From JTS-AC122 sp050246015 (GTDB lineage Bacteria > Planctomycetota > Phycisphaerae > Phycisphaerales > UBA1924): a stretch of 64,000 nt of DNA. This document shows positions 8,687 through 17,901 of the stretch, one piece after another. The stretch covers positions 124,001 to 188,000 of the forward strand of contig JBFWWU010000006.1 of assembly GCA_050246015.1 (NCBI GenBank). Reading direction: 5' to 3'. The notes beneath the pieces were generated by a model. The model made no database searches, was not told where the DNA came from, and worked only from the letters and a program-made list of their open reading frames with translations. Numbering within the stretch: the first letter of the stretch is position 1; every line of letters starts with the position of its first letter. The translations under genes and the position numbers were made by a program.

Positions 8687-9929
8687 TCTCCTTTTCTACG
8701 GGGCTGACATGCACGCCACGTTGGAGAACCAGCGCCGCCAGGCCCGTACGGCGGTCGAGTCGCTGACTCCCGCCCAGATGAACGCAGCGACGGATGACGA
8801 GATCATCGCCAACATCGTGTCCCGATTCCGCATCGAGCCTCTGACGATCCACGCGGATCGGGTCGAGGCGGACCATCTCGAATCCCAGATGGATGTGTCG
8901 CAGCACCGCGATCGGGCGGTGTTCGATCGTGGCCGGCCGTGCATGATCAAGGCAAACCAGATCACGCTGCGGATTCCGTTCGCTGGCGAGCCGGACCTGT
9001 TCAAGGTGCAGCCATCGTCGTTCACACTGAATCCCCCGCGTGGTCGGGTTCAGGCCAACGGTGGGTTGGGCGGCCTGGTCCTCCTGACGATGACGCGGCC
9101 GATCGATGAGGGGGTGGAAGCGTTCAACCGCTGGATTCAGGAGCAGGTCAAGTCTATCGAGGGGTACGTGGCGACGAGCCGCGCCGATGTAGAACGGTTC
9201 AATGCCGACCTCGTGGGCCAGGTCCGCGACGCCGTCACGCGCCGCCGTGCGCAGTTACAGCAGCAGGGCCAACTGCTGGCGAAGCTGGTGGTTCCCTTGC
9301 GTCGCGCGAATGAGGCCACCGCGCCGATCCCCATGCCCAAGCGTGTCCTGAAGCCGCTGCCGTCCCCGCGCGCGGTGGAGCAGGAGTATTCCATCTCCTC
9401 TGATGACTTTGGGTACATCCTCAACGTAGTCCGGCAGCAGACGCGTTCCTTCGAACAGACGCCCTCGGCGTGCCGCAAACTGGACGAGGAAGAACTGCGC
9501 GATGTGATCCTCGCCAGCCTGAACACGCACTTCGCCGGCGACGCGGCGGGTGAGCGGTTCCGGCGCAAGGGGAAGACAGACATCTGTGTAGAGTTCTCAA
9601 ATCGCGCGGCGTTCGTCGGAGAGTGCAAGGTCTGGGGCGGCGCGAAGGTGGCGACCGAGGCCCTCGATCAATTGATCGGATATCTGACGTGGCGAGACTG
9701 CCACGCCGCCCTAGTCCTGTTCAACAAGACCGTGAAGGGCTTCAAGGCACTCCAGGACGGCATGCCGATGCTTCTCGCGGCCCATCCGCGGTTCGTCAAG
9801 CATCTGGATTCCGGTCAGGCCGGAGAGTGGCGCAGTCAGTTCCGCGCCAAGGGTGACGACGCGAGACTGATCACGGTGCACGTCTATCTCGTTGATGTTT
9901 CGCCCGACGGCGCAGGAGGGACCGCATGA
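8679..9929 (+). CDS. PD-(D/E)XK nuclease-like protein embedded in the type I operon
   Basis: The 416-residue protein has a putative nuclease core near its C-terminus: KGKTDICVEF with D301, then FVGECKVWGG with E315 and K317. The middle part (residues 150-210) is helical and may be coiled-coil. The N-terminus has no recognised domain. It overlaps hsdS by 8 bp and hsdR by 4 bp, so it belongs to the restriction operon. Proteins like this are often found inside type I operons without a defined role. It may add a second nuclease activity or act on modified or foreign DNA. Confidence 0.72.
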   Translation: MDDLLFYGADMHATLENQRRQARTAVESLTPAQMNAATDDEIIANIVSRFRIEPLTIHADRVEADHLESQMDVSQHRDRAVFDRGRPCMIKANQITLRIPFAGEPDLFKVQPSSFTLNPPRGRVQANGGLGGLVLLTMTRPIDEGVEAFNRWIQEQVKSIEGYVATSRADVERFNADLVGQVRDAVTRRRAQLQQQGQLLAKLVVPLRRANEATAPIPMPKRVLKPLPSPRAVEQEYSISSDDFGYILNVVRQQTRSFEQTPSACRKLDEEELRDVILASLNTHFAGDAAGERFRRKGKTDICVEFSNRAAFVGECKVWGGAKVATEALDQLIGYLTWRDCHAALVLFNKTVKGFKALQDGMPMLLAAHPRFVKHLDSGQAGEWRSQFRAKGDDARLITVHVYLVDVSPDGAGGTA

Positions 9930-12900
9930 GTACTCCGTCCCCCACCGCCCTGCCACGAACCGATGAGGACTCGGTATCGAAGCTTCCGGCGCTCAAGGTG
10001 CTCATCGGCTTGGGATGGAAGTACCTCTCGCCCGCCGAGGCGATGGAGGCTCGCGGCGGCCGTACGAGCGAGGTCCTGCTGGTCACCGTGCTCACAGACT
10101 GGCTTAGAAGGAGCAACGTCGCCGGCTACGGCGACAAGACCGAGCCGATCAGCGAGGCCAACGTCCAGGCGGCGATTGATGCCCTGCGCGAGGACACGGG
10201 CGACCCGCTCATCGTCACCAACGAGAAACTGACCGATCTGCTGGTGCTGGGCAAGGGGATGAAGCAGACGGTGCGCGGCGAGGGCAAGAGCTTCCAGTTG
10301 CGCTACATCGACTGGGAGGGGGCTGAGAAGGATGGGCGTGGGGCGAACGTGTTCCACGTGGCCGAGGAGTTTGGCGTCGCGCGGACTGGTGGCGCCGGCG
10401 ATCTCGTTCCGGACCTGGTGCTGTTCGTCAACGGCATTCCGTTCGCGGTGATCGAGTGCAAGAAACGCGATGATGACGCTTCGGCCCGGCGTCCTTACGC
10501 GGATGTCGCGATCCAACAGAGCCTGCGCAATCAGAAACCCGACGGGATTCCGCGTCTGTTCCGCACGGTGCAGTTGCTGGGCGCGGTGAGCCCGCAGGCG
10601 GCACCGGAGCATGTGACGCTCGAGGATGCGGAGGCGAAGAAGAGTCCGGCGCGGTACGCGACCGTGGGCACGCCGCTGGCATTCTGGGCCGGTTGGCGCG
10701 AACGGGGAGGAGTCGAAGCGGAGAGCTCGTTCGAGCGCGACGTGTCGCGGCTGGTGAACACGCCGTTGGATGCCGCGATGCGGACGCGGATGCTGGCGGG
10801 CCGGAGGAGGAGCGTGGTAGCGGCGTTCGAGGCCCTGGAGAGGGAGCCTCGCGCCGTGACGGACCAGGACCGGTTGCTGGCTGCGGTGCTCACGCCGGCA
10901 CGGGTGCTGATTCTCACCCGGCGGTACTCGCTGTTTGATGCCGGGGAGAAGAAGGTTGCGCGATACCAGCAGTTCTTTTGCGTGGAGAAGATCAGGCAGC
11001 AGATACGAGATCGGGACGCGGAAGGGGCACGGCGCGGTGGCGTCGTTTGGCACACGCAGGGTTCGGGCAAGAGCCTGACGATGGTGATGCTGGCCAAGGC
11101 GATTGCGCTGGACCGCCGGGCGGGGCTCTTGCCGGGTGCGCGGGCGGAGAAGATCGTCCTCGTCACCGATCGCATTGACCTGGACGATCAGATCTACAAG
11201 ACCTTCACGCAGTGCGGCCTCTCGCCACAGCAGGCCGGTAGCGGCTCGCGCCTCGCCGACCTTCTGAAGGACTCGGAATCGAAGGTGGTGGCAACGACCA
11301 TCGGGAAGTTCGAAGCCGCGGTCAACAAGCACGCTCTCAAGATCGACGACCCCGACGTGTACGTGCTGGTGGATGAGGGGCACCGGACCCAGTTCGGCAT
11401 AAGCCATGCGAACATGCGCCGGGCACTGCCGCGGGCGTGCTACATCGGATTCACGGGGACGCCGATCTCGAAGGCCCAGCGGAGCACCGTGGAACGGTTT
11501 GGTGGGCTGATCGATCGATACGCGCTCGAGGATGCTGAGGCGGATGGAGTCGTCGTGCCCCTGCGGTACGAAGGAAGGAACGTCCGCAAGGAGGTCGACA
11601 AGCAGGAGATTGACGACTGGTTCGAGAAGTACACGCACGGACTGAGCAAGGACCAGAAGCAGGAGCTCAAGCGGCGGTTTAGTTCTGAGGACACGGTGAT
11701 GCAGGCCGAGCCGGTCATCCGGCGCATCGCCCGCGACATCTCTGAGCACTTCAAGGGGTTCCTCAAACACACAGGGCTGAAGGCCCAACTGGTCGCGCCG
11801 TCGAAGAGTGCGGCCATCCTCTACAAGCAAGTGCTCGATGAGATCGGTGAGGTGCGCAGCGAGGTGCTCATCTCGCAGCCCGATGATCGCGAGGGCGATG
11901 AGGACCTGTACGGCGAGAACTCCGACATCGTCGTGCGCTTCTGGCGCGGCATGATGCAGCGGTTCGGGACACCAGAGCAGTACGACAAGCGGCTCATCAA
12001 TGCCTTCAAGAACGGGGACACGAGCGATCCGCAGAGCACGGACCCCGAGATCATGATTGTGGTGCACAAACTCCTGACGGGATTCGACGCGCCGGCCAAC
12101 ACCGTGCTCTACCTCGCGAGGCGCGTGAAAGAGCACAACCTGTTGCAGGCCATCGCTCGCGTAAACCGCGTTCACCCGGGCAAGGAACGCGGGCTGGTTT
12201 TGGACTATCGGGGCGTCCTGGCCGATCTTCACAAGGCCTTCGCCATGTACGCCGTTGATCCCGATGATCCAGATGCCTCCGCGTTGGGCCACATCCCCCC
12301 GATGCAAGACGTCGAGGAGGTCTGGCGCGAGCTCCCCCAGCGGCGGTCCGCACTATTGGATCTGTTCAAGCCGCTGGGGCAAACCCGCGACTTCGAGGCA
12401 TACGCCCAACACCTGACCGGGCCTGGCTCCGAGGAACGGCGAACGGACTTCTACGATCGGTTCGCGGCGTTTGCACGCGTGCTCGACGTGGCGCTTTCGT
12501 CGGCGACCTTCCATGAGAAGACGCCCGCCCGCACTGTGAAGCAGTACCAGGAAGACCTTCGGTTCTTCTCTGAGCTGCGGAGGCAGGTGAGGCTGCGGTC
12601 GGCGGAGGTTCTCGACTACTCCCAGTATGAGCCCAAGATCCGGGCCCTGCTGAATCGGCACCTGATCACATCAGGCGTTGAGCAGATGACGGGACGCATT
12701 GACCTATACGACCGCGACCAGCGCGCCGCGGCGCTCGAGGCGGCGGGAACAGACGCGTCGAAGGCCGAAGTGATCGCGGCAAACGTGAGCCGCGTGCTGG
12801 AGGAGCGGGTCAAGTTCCAGGACCCGGAGTTGTACCGCCGTTTTTCCGACCTGCTCCGTGAGACCATCGAGAAGATGCGAAATGAGTGGCTGTCCGCCGC

Positions 12901-13246
12901 GGATGCGCTCGTCGCAGTGGAAGGGGTGGAGCAGCAGGTGCTCCGCCCGACAGCGGACGATGTGCCCGCAGCGCTTCGGGGCCGCCGCCTGGCCGAGGTC
13001 CTCTTCCGCAACTTCCGCGGTCGCCTGAACGGCGCTACGGAGTCCGTAGCCGACCGAATCGATCGCGAGGTGAGCGGTCTGGCGATTGTCAACTGGAAGG
13101 ACAACGACGACCAGAAGAAGCTGATGCGTCAGGCAATCGATGACGCGATCATGGATGCCAACACCGAAAGTTCCCTGGGCCTGACCTTCGAGCAGGTTGA
13201 CGGCATGATCGACGAGATTTTGGACCGTGCGAGGGCGAATCTATGA
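9926..13246 (+). CDS. hsdR: Type I restriction endonuclease/translocase subunit HsdR
   Basis: The 1106-residue protein is a full-length HsdR. The N-terminal nuclease domain has the PD-(D/E)XK core, PDLVLFVNG with D163 and VIECKK with E177 and K179. The SF2 motor has Walker A HTQGSGKS at about 376-383 and a DEGH box at about 483-486, followed by FTGTPI. The helicase C half contains LLTGFDAP and QAIARVNRVHPG. It translocates DNA toward the M2S complex and cuts at distant sites. It is coupled to neighbours on both sides by 4-bp ATGA overlaps. All catalytic residues I can check are present, so restriction is probably functional. Confidence 0.97.
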   Translation: MSTPSPTALPRTDEDSVSKLPALKVLIGLGWKYLSPAEAMEARGGRTSEVLLVTVLTDWLRRSNVAGYGDKTEPISEANVQAAIDALREDTGDPLIVTNEKLTDLLVLGKGMKQTVRGEGKSFQLRYIDWEGAEKDGRGANVFHVAEEFGVARTGGAGDLVPDLVLFVNGIPFAVIECKKRDDDASARRPYADVAIQQSLRNQKPDGIPRLFRTVQLLGAVSPQAAPEHVTLEDAEAKKSPARYATVGTPLAFWAGWRERGGVEAESSFERDVSRLVNTPLDAAMRTRMLAGRRRSVVAAFEALEREPRAVTDQDRLLAAVLTPARVLILTRRYSLFDAGEKKVARYQQFFCVEKIRQQIRDRDAEGARRGGVVWHTQGSGKSLTMVMLAKAIALDRRAGLLPGARAEKIVLVTDRIDLDDQIYKTFTQCGLSPQQAGSGSRLADLLKDSESKVVATTIGKFEAAVNKHALKIDDPDVYVLVDEGHRTQFGISHANMRRALPRACYIGFTGTPISKAQRSTVERFGGLIDRYALEDAEADGVVVPLRYEGRNVRKEVDKQEIDDWFEKYTHGLSKDQKQELKRRFSSEDTVMQAEPVIRRIARDISEHFKGFLKHTGLKAQLVAPSKSAAILYKQVLDEIGEVRSEVLISQPDDREGDEDLYGENSDIVVRFWRGMMQRFGTPEQYDKRLINAFKNGDTSDPQSTDPEIMIVVHKLLTGFDAPANTVLYLARRVKEHNLLQAIARVNRVHPGKERGLVLDYRGVLADLHKAFAMYAVDPDDPDASALGHIPPMQDVEEVWRELPQRRSALLDLFKPLGQTRDFEAYAQHLTGPGSEERRTDFYDRFAAFARVLDVALSSATFHEKTPARTVKQYQEDLRFFSELRRQVRLRSAEVLDYSQYEPKIRALLNRHLITSGVEQMTGRIDLYDRDQRAAALEAAGTDASKAEVIAANVSRVLEERVKFQDPELYRRFSDLLRETIEKMRNEWLSAADALVAVEGVEQQVLRPTADDVPAALRGRRLAEVLFRNFRGRLNGATESVADRIDREVSGLAIVNWKDNDDQKKLMRQAIDDAIMDANTESSLGLTFEQVDGMIDEILDRARANL

Positions 13247-13959
13247 CCGCTGCCCTCCACGGAGAGGTCACCTATGGCGCGCGCAGAATCGAGTACGCCA
13301 TCAACCGCGGAGAGAGGAGTCGCGCCAGGCTCGTGGTGAGCCCGCACGGTGCCGTCGAGGTTCGTGTCCCCGTGGACTATCCCGAGGTGAAGATACCGGA
13401 GCTCGTGAAGAGCCGGTCGTCGTGGATCGTCAAGCAGCAGGACTATTTCGAGCGCTACCGGCCGCGCGAACTGCCTCGCCGGTACGTCAGCGGTGAGTCG
13501 CTTCGCTACCTTGGCCGTCAGTATCGCCTTCGGATCACGCGCGGAGACACGGCAAGCGTTCACCTGCGCGGACGTGTGCTTCAGGTCTCCGTGGCGGCGC
13601 CCGAGGCTGCACGCAAGGTCATCACCGTTTGGCTCCGCACTCGTGCCGAGGTCGTGCTGGCCGAGCGGCTCGAGCGTTGTGCAAGTGTGGCGCGGCGGCA
13701 CGGCGTCCGGGAGGGACCAGTCCAGATACGGCAGATGCAGCGGCGCTGGGGTAGTTGCACTGCGGCGGGGCGGATTCTGTTGAACCCCAAGCTGGTGCAG
13801 GTCCCGGTTGACTGCATTGACTACGTGATCGTCCACGAACTGTGCCACCGGCGCTACCCCAACCACGGGATTCGTTTCGTCCGGCTACTGGACACGATGC
13901 TCCCGGACTGGCGCGCGCGCAAGCAGCGTCTCGATTCGCAGGCACTCAGCGATTGGTGA
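13243..13959 (+). CDS. YgjP/DUF45-family metallopeptidase-like protein of the restriction operon
   Basis: The 238-residue protein has a zinc-peptidase motif HELCH at residues 198-202 and a third histidine in NHGIRF, as in the YgjP (WELP) group of M48-like peptidases. The motif RRWGSC before the active site is also typical. It overlaps hsdR by 4 bp and is the last gene of the restriction operon. Such peptidases frequently accompany type I systems. Suggested roles are turnover of the nuclease subunit or self-protection, but that is inference. The next gene is convergent and ends 25 bp away. Confidence 0.88.
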   Translation: MTAALHGEVTYGARRIEYAINRGERSRARLVVSPHGAVEVRVPVDYPEVKIPELVKSRSSWIVKQQDYFERYRPRELPRRYVSGESLRYLGRQYRLRITRGDTASVHLRGRVLQVSVAAPEAARKVITVWLRTRAEVVLAERLERCASVARRHGVREGPVQIRQMQRRWGSCTAAGRILLNPKLVQVPVDCIDYVIVHELCHRRYPNHGIRFVRLLDTMLPDWRARKQRLDSQALSDW

Positions 13960-13984
13960 ACAGGCCGCTGGCGCAAAGACGCAG

Positions 13985-14401
13985 TCATGCATCTCGACGC
14001 AGACAGATAATCGCTTGGGCATTCGGACCCAGTGTGCCGTGGTAGAGATCCATCGACCCCTCGTGCTCCAGAATGGCGCAGACGTACGCCTTCCAAGAGT
14101 CGGTCCAATTCCAACCGCCCGCTGGGTTGGGCACCGCCGTCTGGATCAGCTGGTACAGACTCTGATTCGGCGGGTCCGGAAATGGCGCATTCCCTGTCAA
14201 TCGAAAAGTGACTCCGGCTGCAGAGTTGTGAATCGCAAGCAGAATCTGTTGCCACTCTGTGTGCGTCAACAGCACCGTCTGTGGATTCAGATTCGCCTGC
14301 CCAATCGAGGCGTCAATCTCGACGCCTTGATGTGTTCGATGATACTGGAACACACCTTCCTGCTGGCCGGCGTGACGGCCAAGCGTCTGCATCACTTTCA
14401 T
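13985..14401 (-). CDS. Uncharacterised protein, second gene of an unknown cassette
   Basis: The product has 138 residues with no family I recognise. Visible features are tryptophans spread along the chain, a PNPAGGWNW turn, and two histidine-containing motifs (YHRTHQG near the N-terminus, DLYHGTLG near the C-terminus). There is no signal peptide or membrane segment. ATG 14401 is preferred because GGAGGAG precedes it at good spacing; an in-frame TTG lies two codons upstream. It follows the 395-residue gene on the same strand after about 90 bp, so the two may form one operon. GC content is lower than in the restriction operon. Confidence 0.6.
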   Translation of the reverse strand: MKVMQTLGRHAGQQEGVFQYHRTHQGVEIDASIGQANLNPQTVLLTHTEWQQILLAIHNSAAGVTFRLTGNAPFPDPPNQSLYQLIQTAVPNPAGGWNWTDSWKAYVCAILEHEGSMDLYHGTLGPNAQAIICLRRDA

Positions 14402-14491
14402 CAGCAACTCCTCCGTTGAGAAAGGGGATCTTGCCGCGGGACCAACAGAATACCGAAACCGTATGTCACCCGTCAGGACGCATCTTTGCGA

Positions 14492-15679
14492 TCAGTCTCC
14501 CGACAAAGACGAATCGTCCCTCGGCTCGCGCTCAACCATTCGCCGGATCAAATCCTCATCGGGTCGCACCTTCATGGGCAGGGGGCTCCGCCGCACAGCG
14601 ACGAGGTCGTCGAGTAGGAGGATCGTTCGCAGCAGGCACCGTCGGGCCTGCGCGTTCCCCACATGAGCATGAACGCCCTTGTGGGCGAGTTTGTCGAGAT
14701 TGTCGAGCTCCAGCCACGTCGCGTCCATCGTGGCAACGATCAAGTCTCGTTCCGTGTCCGCGACGCGATGCTGCTTGAGGTACTCGATCAGGCGGTTCTT
14801 GTACTTGTTCGGCCCCAGGTCGATCCCCTCGGCTGTTTTTGGTGCTGGCGGGAAGAGCGCATCCGCCACGTGATCGATGATTCGGCGGCACGAGACCGCC
14901 ACGTGCGATGCCTGCTCGGCGACCTCCGCCTCCCGGAACGCTCGCGTGACGCTCCACAACTTCTCGGGAACGTCGGGCGCGCCATCGGCCAGGCGCGGCA
15001 TCGCATGGTCCACGATGCTGTCGAACAACTCTCGGAGCCACTGCCGGCTGTGCGCGGCGCGAACCGACTGTTCTGCTCCGTGGTCGCGGTCGAAAATGGT
15101 GTATCGGCCTTCGAGCGACTCCCATTCGACGGGGTCGTATCCAGCGTTTCGGAACCAGTCCATTTGGTACGGGAACTTGCTGTCCGGGCTGATCCCGTCC
15201 CAGAAGAGCCAGGCACTCGTCCCCAACACGCGACCGAAGGCGCATAGCCGGTATGCCCCAAGGTGGGCGGCGATTGATTCATCCACCTCGAGCGCACCAA
15301 GGTACGCCGCGCCGAACTCGCCCTCGAGGCGCCGGTCGATTGCTGCAGCGGTAGTCGCGTCAATCGTTTCGAGACAGACAGCGAACACTTCGCTGTTCAA
15401 TGCCTTGGTGCGGGCATGTCCAAGAAGCGCATGCCACCGCAGAGGATGTGGATACGCCCACTCGTGGACCAGCTCCTGGAACAACTCCGGATCCATCTGC
15501 CCCACCGTGGTGCTGCCCTGGGTGGTGTACCGCGTGGCCGCCTGCGAGAACAGCAGGGTCCCCGTGAACACCTTCGTGTGGGCGTGCTTGTTTGCCGATC
15601 GGAGCCCGGCGAGCACCGCCTTGATGGCCTTGTCGCCGCCATCCAGGGCATTCTCGTCAAAATGAAACGCGACCTTCAT
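14492..15679 (-). CDS. Uncharacterised cargo protein with an abortive-infection-like C-terminal helical domain
   Basis: The 395-residue protein is soluble. The N-terminal half (MKVAFHFDENALDGG onward) is unfamiliar. The C-terminal ~120 residues contain NKYKNRLIEYL, a helical stretch and NLDKLAHKGVHAHVG, then LLLDDLV. The KGVHA word preceded by a leucine-rich helix is one I associate with helical C-terminal domains of abortive-infection-like proteins. No R-x(4-6)-H ribonuclease motif is present. It is the first gene of a minus-strand pair inside a defence-rich element, behind 568 bp of non-coding DNA. A defence role is plausible but not shown by sequence. Confidence 0.6.
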   Translation of the reverse strand: MKVAFHFDENALDGGDKAIKAVLAGLRSANKHAHTKVFTGTLLFSQAATRYTTQGSTTVGQMDPELFQELVHEWAYPHPLRWHALLGHARTKALNSEVFAVCLETIDATTAAAIDRRLEGEFGAAYLGALEVDESIAAHLGAYRLCAFGRVLGTSAWLFWDGISPDSKFPYQMDWFRNAGYDPVEWESLEGRYTIFDRDHGAEQSVRAAHSRQWLRELFDSIVDHAMPRLADGAPDVPEKLWSVTRAFREAEVAEQASHVAVSCRRIIDHVADALFPPAPKTAEGIDLGPNKYKNRLIEYLKQHRVADTERDLIVATMDATWLELDNLDKLAHKGVHAHVGNAQARRCLLRTILLLDDLVAVRRSPLPMKVRPDEDLIRRMVEREPRDDSSLSGD

Positions 15680-16247
15680 GGCTCATGATACGAGTTCGGC
15701 CCTGTGTACCGTTCTGGCCAGCGGCACGGGGGTCGTTCGCCGGCCTTTTCTGCAATCTGCCAGAAATATTCAGAATTCGCGCGCACGCGTCCCGCCGATT
15801 GCATAAATGGCCTGTAGAGGACCACTTTGTCACCGCGATGACCACAAGGAGCACAAATCACCACTGCCTGTCGTCAACTCGCTCGTCAGGATGCGAGATG
15901 GATTATGGCGATAGCGCGCGACAGATCGGCGTGCCCAGCAGAGGGGTACAGGGGCAGGCGATGCTTGGAGACGACACGCACCAGCCGAAATCGCGCGACA
16001 GTTTTCCGGCCGCGCGCAGATATAGGGGAGGCCAGGGAGCGCCGATTCCCCAAGTGTCCCGCCAAGTCTCGCCACTCCGGGCGGGAAATGCGTAGATGGG
16101 TACTGGGGTGCCAGACCTGACCACGCACCCAATCGAACCAGCCACCAGCCGATCCAGCAATCCAACCACCCAATGGCCCGCCGCGACGCACGGTGCGTGC
16201 GCGGCCCACGTCGTCCTGCGCCGCGGCGGCGCTCTGGGTGAGCACTC
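15680..16247. other. 568-bp non-coding regulatory region between divergent cargo and mobility modules
   Basis: I see no convincing gene. The left part carries an AT-richer patch (TCTGCCAGAAATATTCAGAA, 15760-15779), which could be promoter or operator DNA for the minus-strand cassette. Near 16130-16172 there is a run of imperfect CCAGCC/CCAACC-type words at roughly 10-bp spacing. This region lies just before the excisionase gene and could bind xis, the integrase or a replication protein. Confidence 0.4.
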
Positions 16248-16469
16248 ATGGATGAGATCAGGAATCGGATGGCGGACGTTGCCGTTGTCAGCGTCCGCGA
16301 GGTGGCCGAGCTCTTGGGCGTCAACCCCCGCACCGTCTGGCGGATGGCGCAGACGGGAGAGATCCCCGCGCCGATCCGGCTCGGCGAGCGGATCGTCCGC
16401 TGGCGGCTGTCCGACCTCCGCGAGCACCTCGACCGCAAGGCCGCTGGCGCGAGCGGGGTGGGCCGATGA
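16248..16469 (+). CDS. Excisionase / AlpA-type HTH protein
   Basis: The 73-residue protein has a winged helix-turn-helix of the excisionase/MerR-like type: VREVAELLGVNPRTVWRMAQ, then TGEIPAPIRLG and RIVRWRLSDLREHL. It probably binds att-flanking DNA to promote excision, and may also repress or activate the mobility operon. The stop overlaps the next start (ATGA), so it leads a coupled operon of five genes. A 126-bp relic of a sister gene lies at 2198-2323. The family call is secure; which DNA it binds is not known. Confidence 0.88.
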   Translation: MDEIRNRMADVAVVSVREVAELLGVNPRTVWRMAQTGEIPAPIRLGERIVRWRLSDLREHLDRKAAGASGVGR

Positions 16470-17641
16470 GGTCAGCGGTTGACCAGAACGGCGCGACCGA
16501 TACCGACCGGCCCGGCCCCGTGCTGCGCTGCCTCGCGGATGTCGAGCCGCGGGAGGTGCAGTGGCTTTGGCCCGAGCGCATCCCGCTGGGTCGCATCTCG
16601 CTGCTGGTTGGCCGGCCAGGTGAGGGAAAGAGTTTCCTGACCACCGACATGACGGCACGCGTCTCGACCGGGCGCACCTGGCCCGACGGCAGCGCGTGCC
16701 CGTGCGGGTCGGTGATTCTGGTGTCGGCCGAGGATGATCCACACGACACGATCCGCCCCCGGCTCGATGCCCACGGTGCCGATGTTCGCCGCGTCCATCT
16801 GCTGGCCACCGTGCGCCGACGCGGCGAGGGCGGACGGCTCGTCGAGGCCATGTTCACGCTCGAGGACCTGCCGGCCCTGACGGAGGCGCTCGAGCGACAA
16901 CCCGACTGCCGCCTGATCGTCATCGATCCCATCGGGAGCTTCATCGGCGGCGGGACGGACTCGCACCGGGACAACGAAGTCCGTGCCGTGCTCGCCCCTG
17001 TGGCGCAGTTGGCGGAGCGCTACGGCCCGGCGGTGCTGATCGTGGCACACCGGCGCAAGAGCGCGGGCACCATCGCTGACGATCTGGCCATCGGCAGCAG
17101 GGCGTTTACAGGCATCGCCCGGGCCGTCTGGCACCTCACGCGCGACACCGACGACAAGCGCCGGCGGCTCCTGCTGAGCGGCAAGAACAACCTCGCGCCG
17201 GAGGGAACCGGCTTGGCCTTCGACATCGGCGGCATCCCGCCGGCGATCCAGTGGGAGCCAGGCCCGGTCAACTTGCGCGCCGATGACGCGCTGGCCGCCG
17301 AATCCGAGGGTGATGGCGATGGTGGCGCGCTCGCCGAAGCCACAGACTTCCTGCGGGCGGAACTGGCCCACGGCCGTAAGACCGGCACCGAGATGAAGGC
17401 GGCGGCGAAGTCAGCCGGGATCAGCAACCGCACCCTCGATCGGGCTCGGGCTCGTCTCGGCGTCGTTGCCGCCCCTGATGGCTATCGCGGACCGTGGACG
17501 TGGGGGCTGCCAAACCACACCTCACCAGATTCCGCCAGCCCCGCCAAAGTCTCAACCTTGGCGAACTCTGACGGCGCTGGCGAAGTCTGGCGCGCCGCTG
17601 ATGGTGAAACACGCTCGCCAGAGGGAGGACGCCCATGCTGA
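16466..17641 (+). CDS. RepA/RecA-like AAA ATPase of a mobile element
   Basis: The 391-residue protein has a RecA-fold ATPase domain: Walker A GRPGEGKS at residues 49-56, Walker B LIVIDP, and a VAHRRK segment. It resembles the RSF1010 RepA/KaiC-like group, often found in small elements next to an excisionase and an integrase. A helical HTH-like segment follows (GTEMKAAAKSAGISNRTLDR), typical of the C-terminal domain of these proteins. The final ~45 residues are low-complexity and match a relic at 2880-2990. Likely roles are helicase or DNA loading when the element is circular. It overlaps both neighbours by a few bases. Confidence 0.88.
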   Translation: MRSAVDQNGATDTDRPGPVLRCLADVEPREVQWLWPERIPLGRISLLVGRPGEGKSFLTTDMTARVSTGRTWPDGSACPCGSVILVSAEDDPHDTIRPRLDAHGADVRRVHLLATVRRRGEGGRLVEAMFTLEDLPALTEALERQPDCRLIVIDPIGSFIGGGTDSHRDNEVRAVLAPVAQLAERYGPAVLIVAHRRKSAGTIADDLAIGSRAFTGIARAVWHLTRDTDDKRRRLLLSGKNNLAPEGTGLAFDIGGIPPAIQWEPGPVNLRADDALAAESEGDGDGGALAEATDFLRAELAHGRKTGTEMKAAAKSAGISNRTLDRARARLGVVAAPDGYRGPWTWGLPNHTSPDSASPAKVSTLANSDGAGEVWRAADGETRSPEGGRPC

Positions 17642-17901
17642 AATGGTCCTCCTACTGGGTCACGGCGGATCGAGACGGCCCCCACATCGACGGCCGACGC
17701 GATGGCGTGTGGATCGCTCGCGTAGTGGCATGTCGTCGCCTCGCGTCCATGCCCGTGCTGCGTCACCCCTGCGGTCGGGACCGGCGCCTCTATCTCGCGA
17801 TGGTCTACCGCGATCACGGCTGGCACGTCGCGGGGGTCTACGGCTCCGATGGCGCGGCGCGGCGTGCCTGCGCCACAGCCCTGGGGGAGGTGACATCGTG
17901 A
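17635..17901 (+). CDS. Small uncharacterised protein of the mobility operon
   Basis: The 88-residue protein is basic and Trp-rich at the N-terminus (MLKWSSYWVTADRDG). No domain is recognised. It overlaps the ATPase gene by 7 bp and the next gene by 4 bp (GTGA), so it is translated in the same operon. The tight packing argues it is a real gene of the element core rather than a chance frame. Confidence 0.7.
   Translation: MLKWSSYWVTADRDGPHIDGRRDGVWIARVVACRRLASMPVLRHPCGRDRRLYLAMVYRDHGWHVAGVYGSDGAARRACATALGEVTS

Noticed and set aside
9884..12307. 807-codon open frame antisense to hsdR
   Set aside because: The antisense product has no recognisable domain and covers the conserved HsdR motifs.
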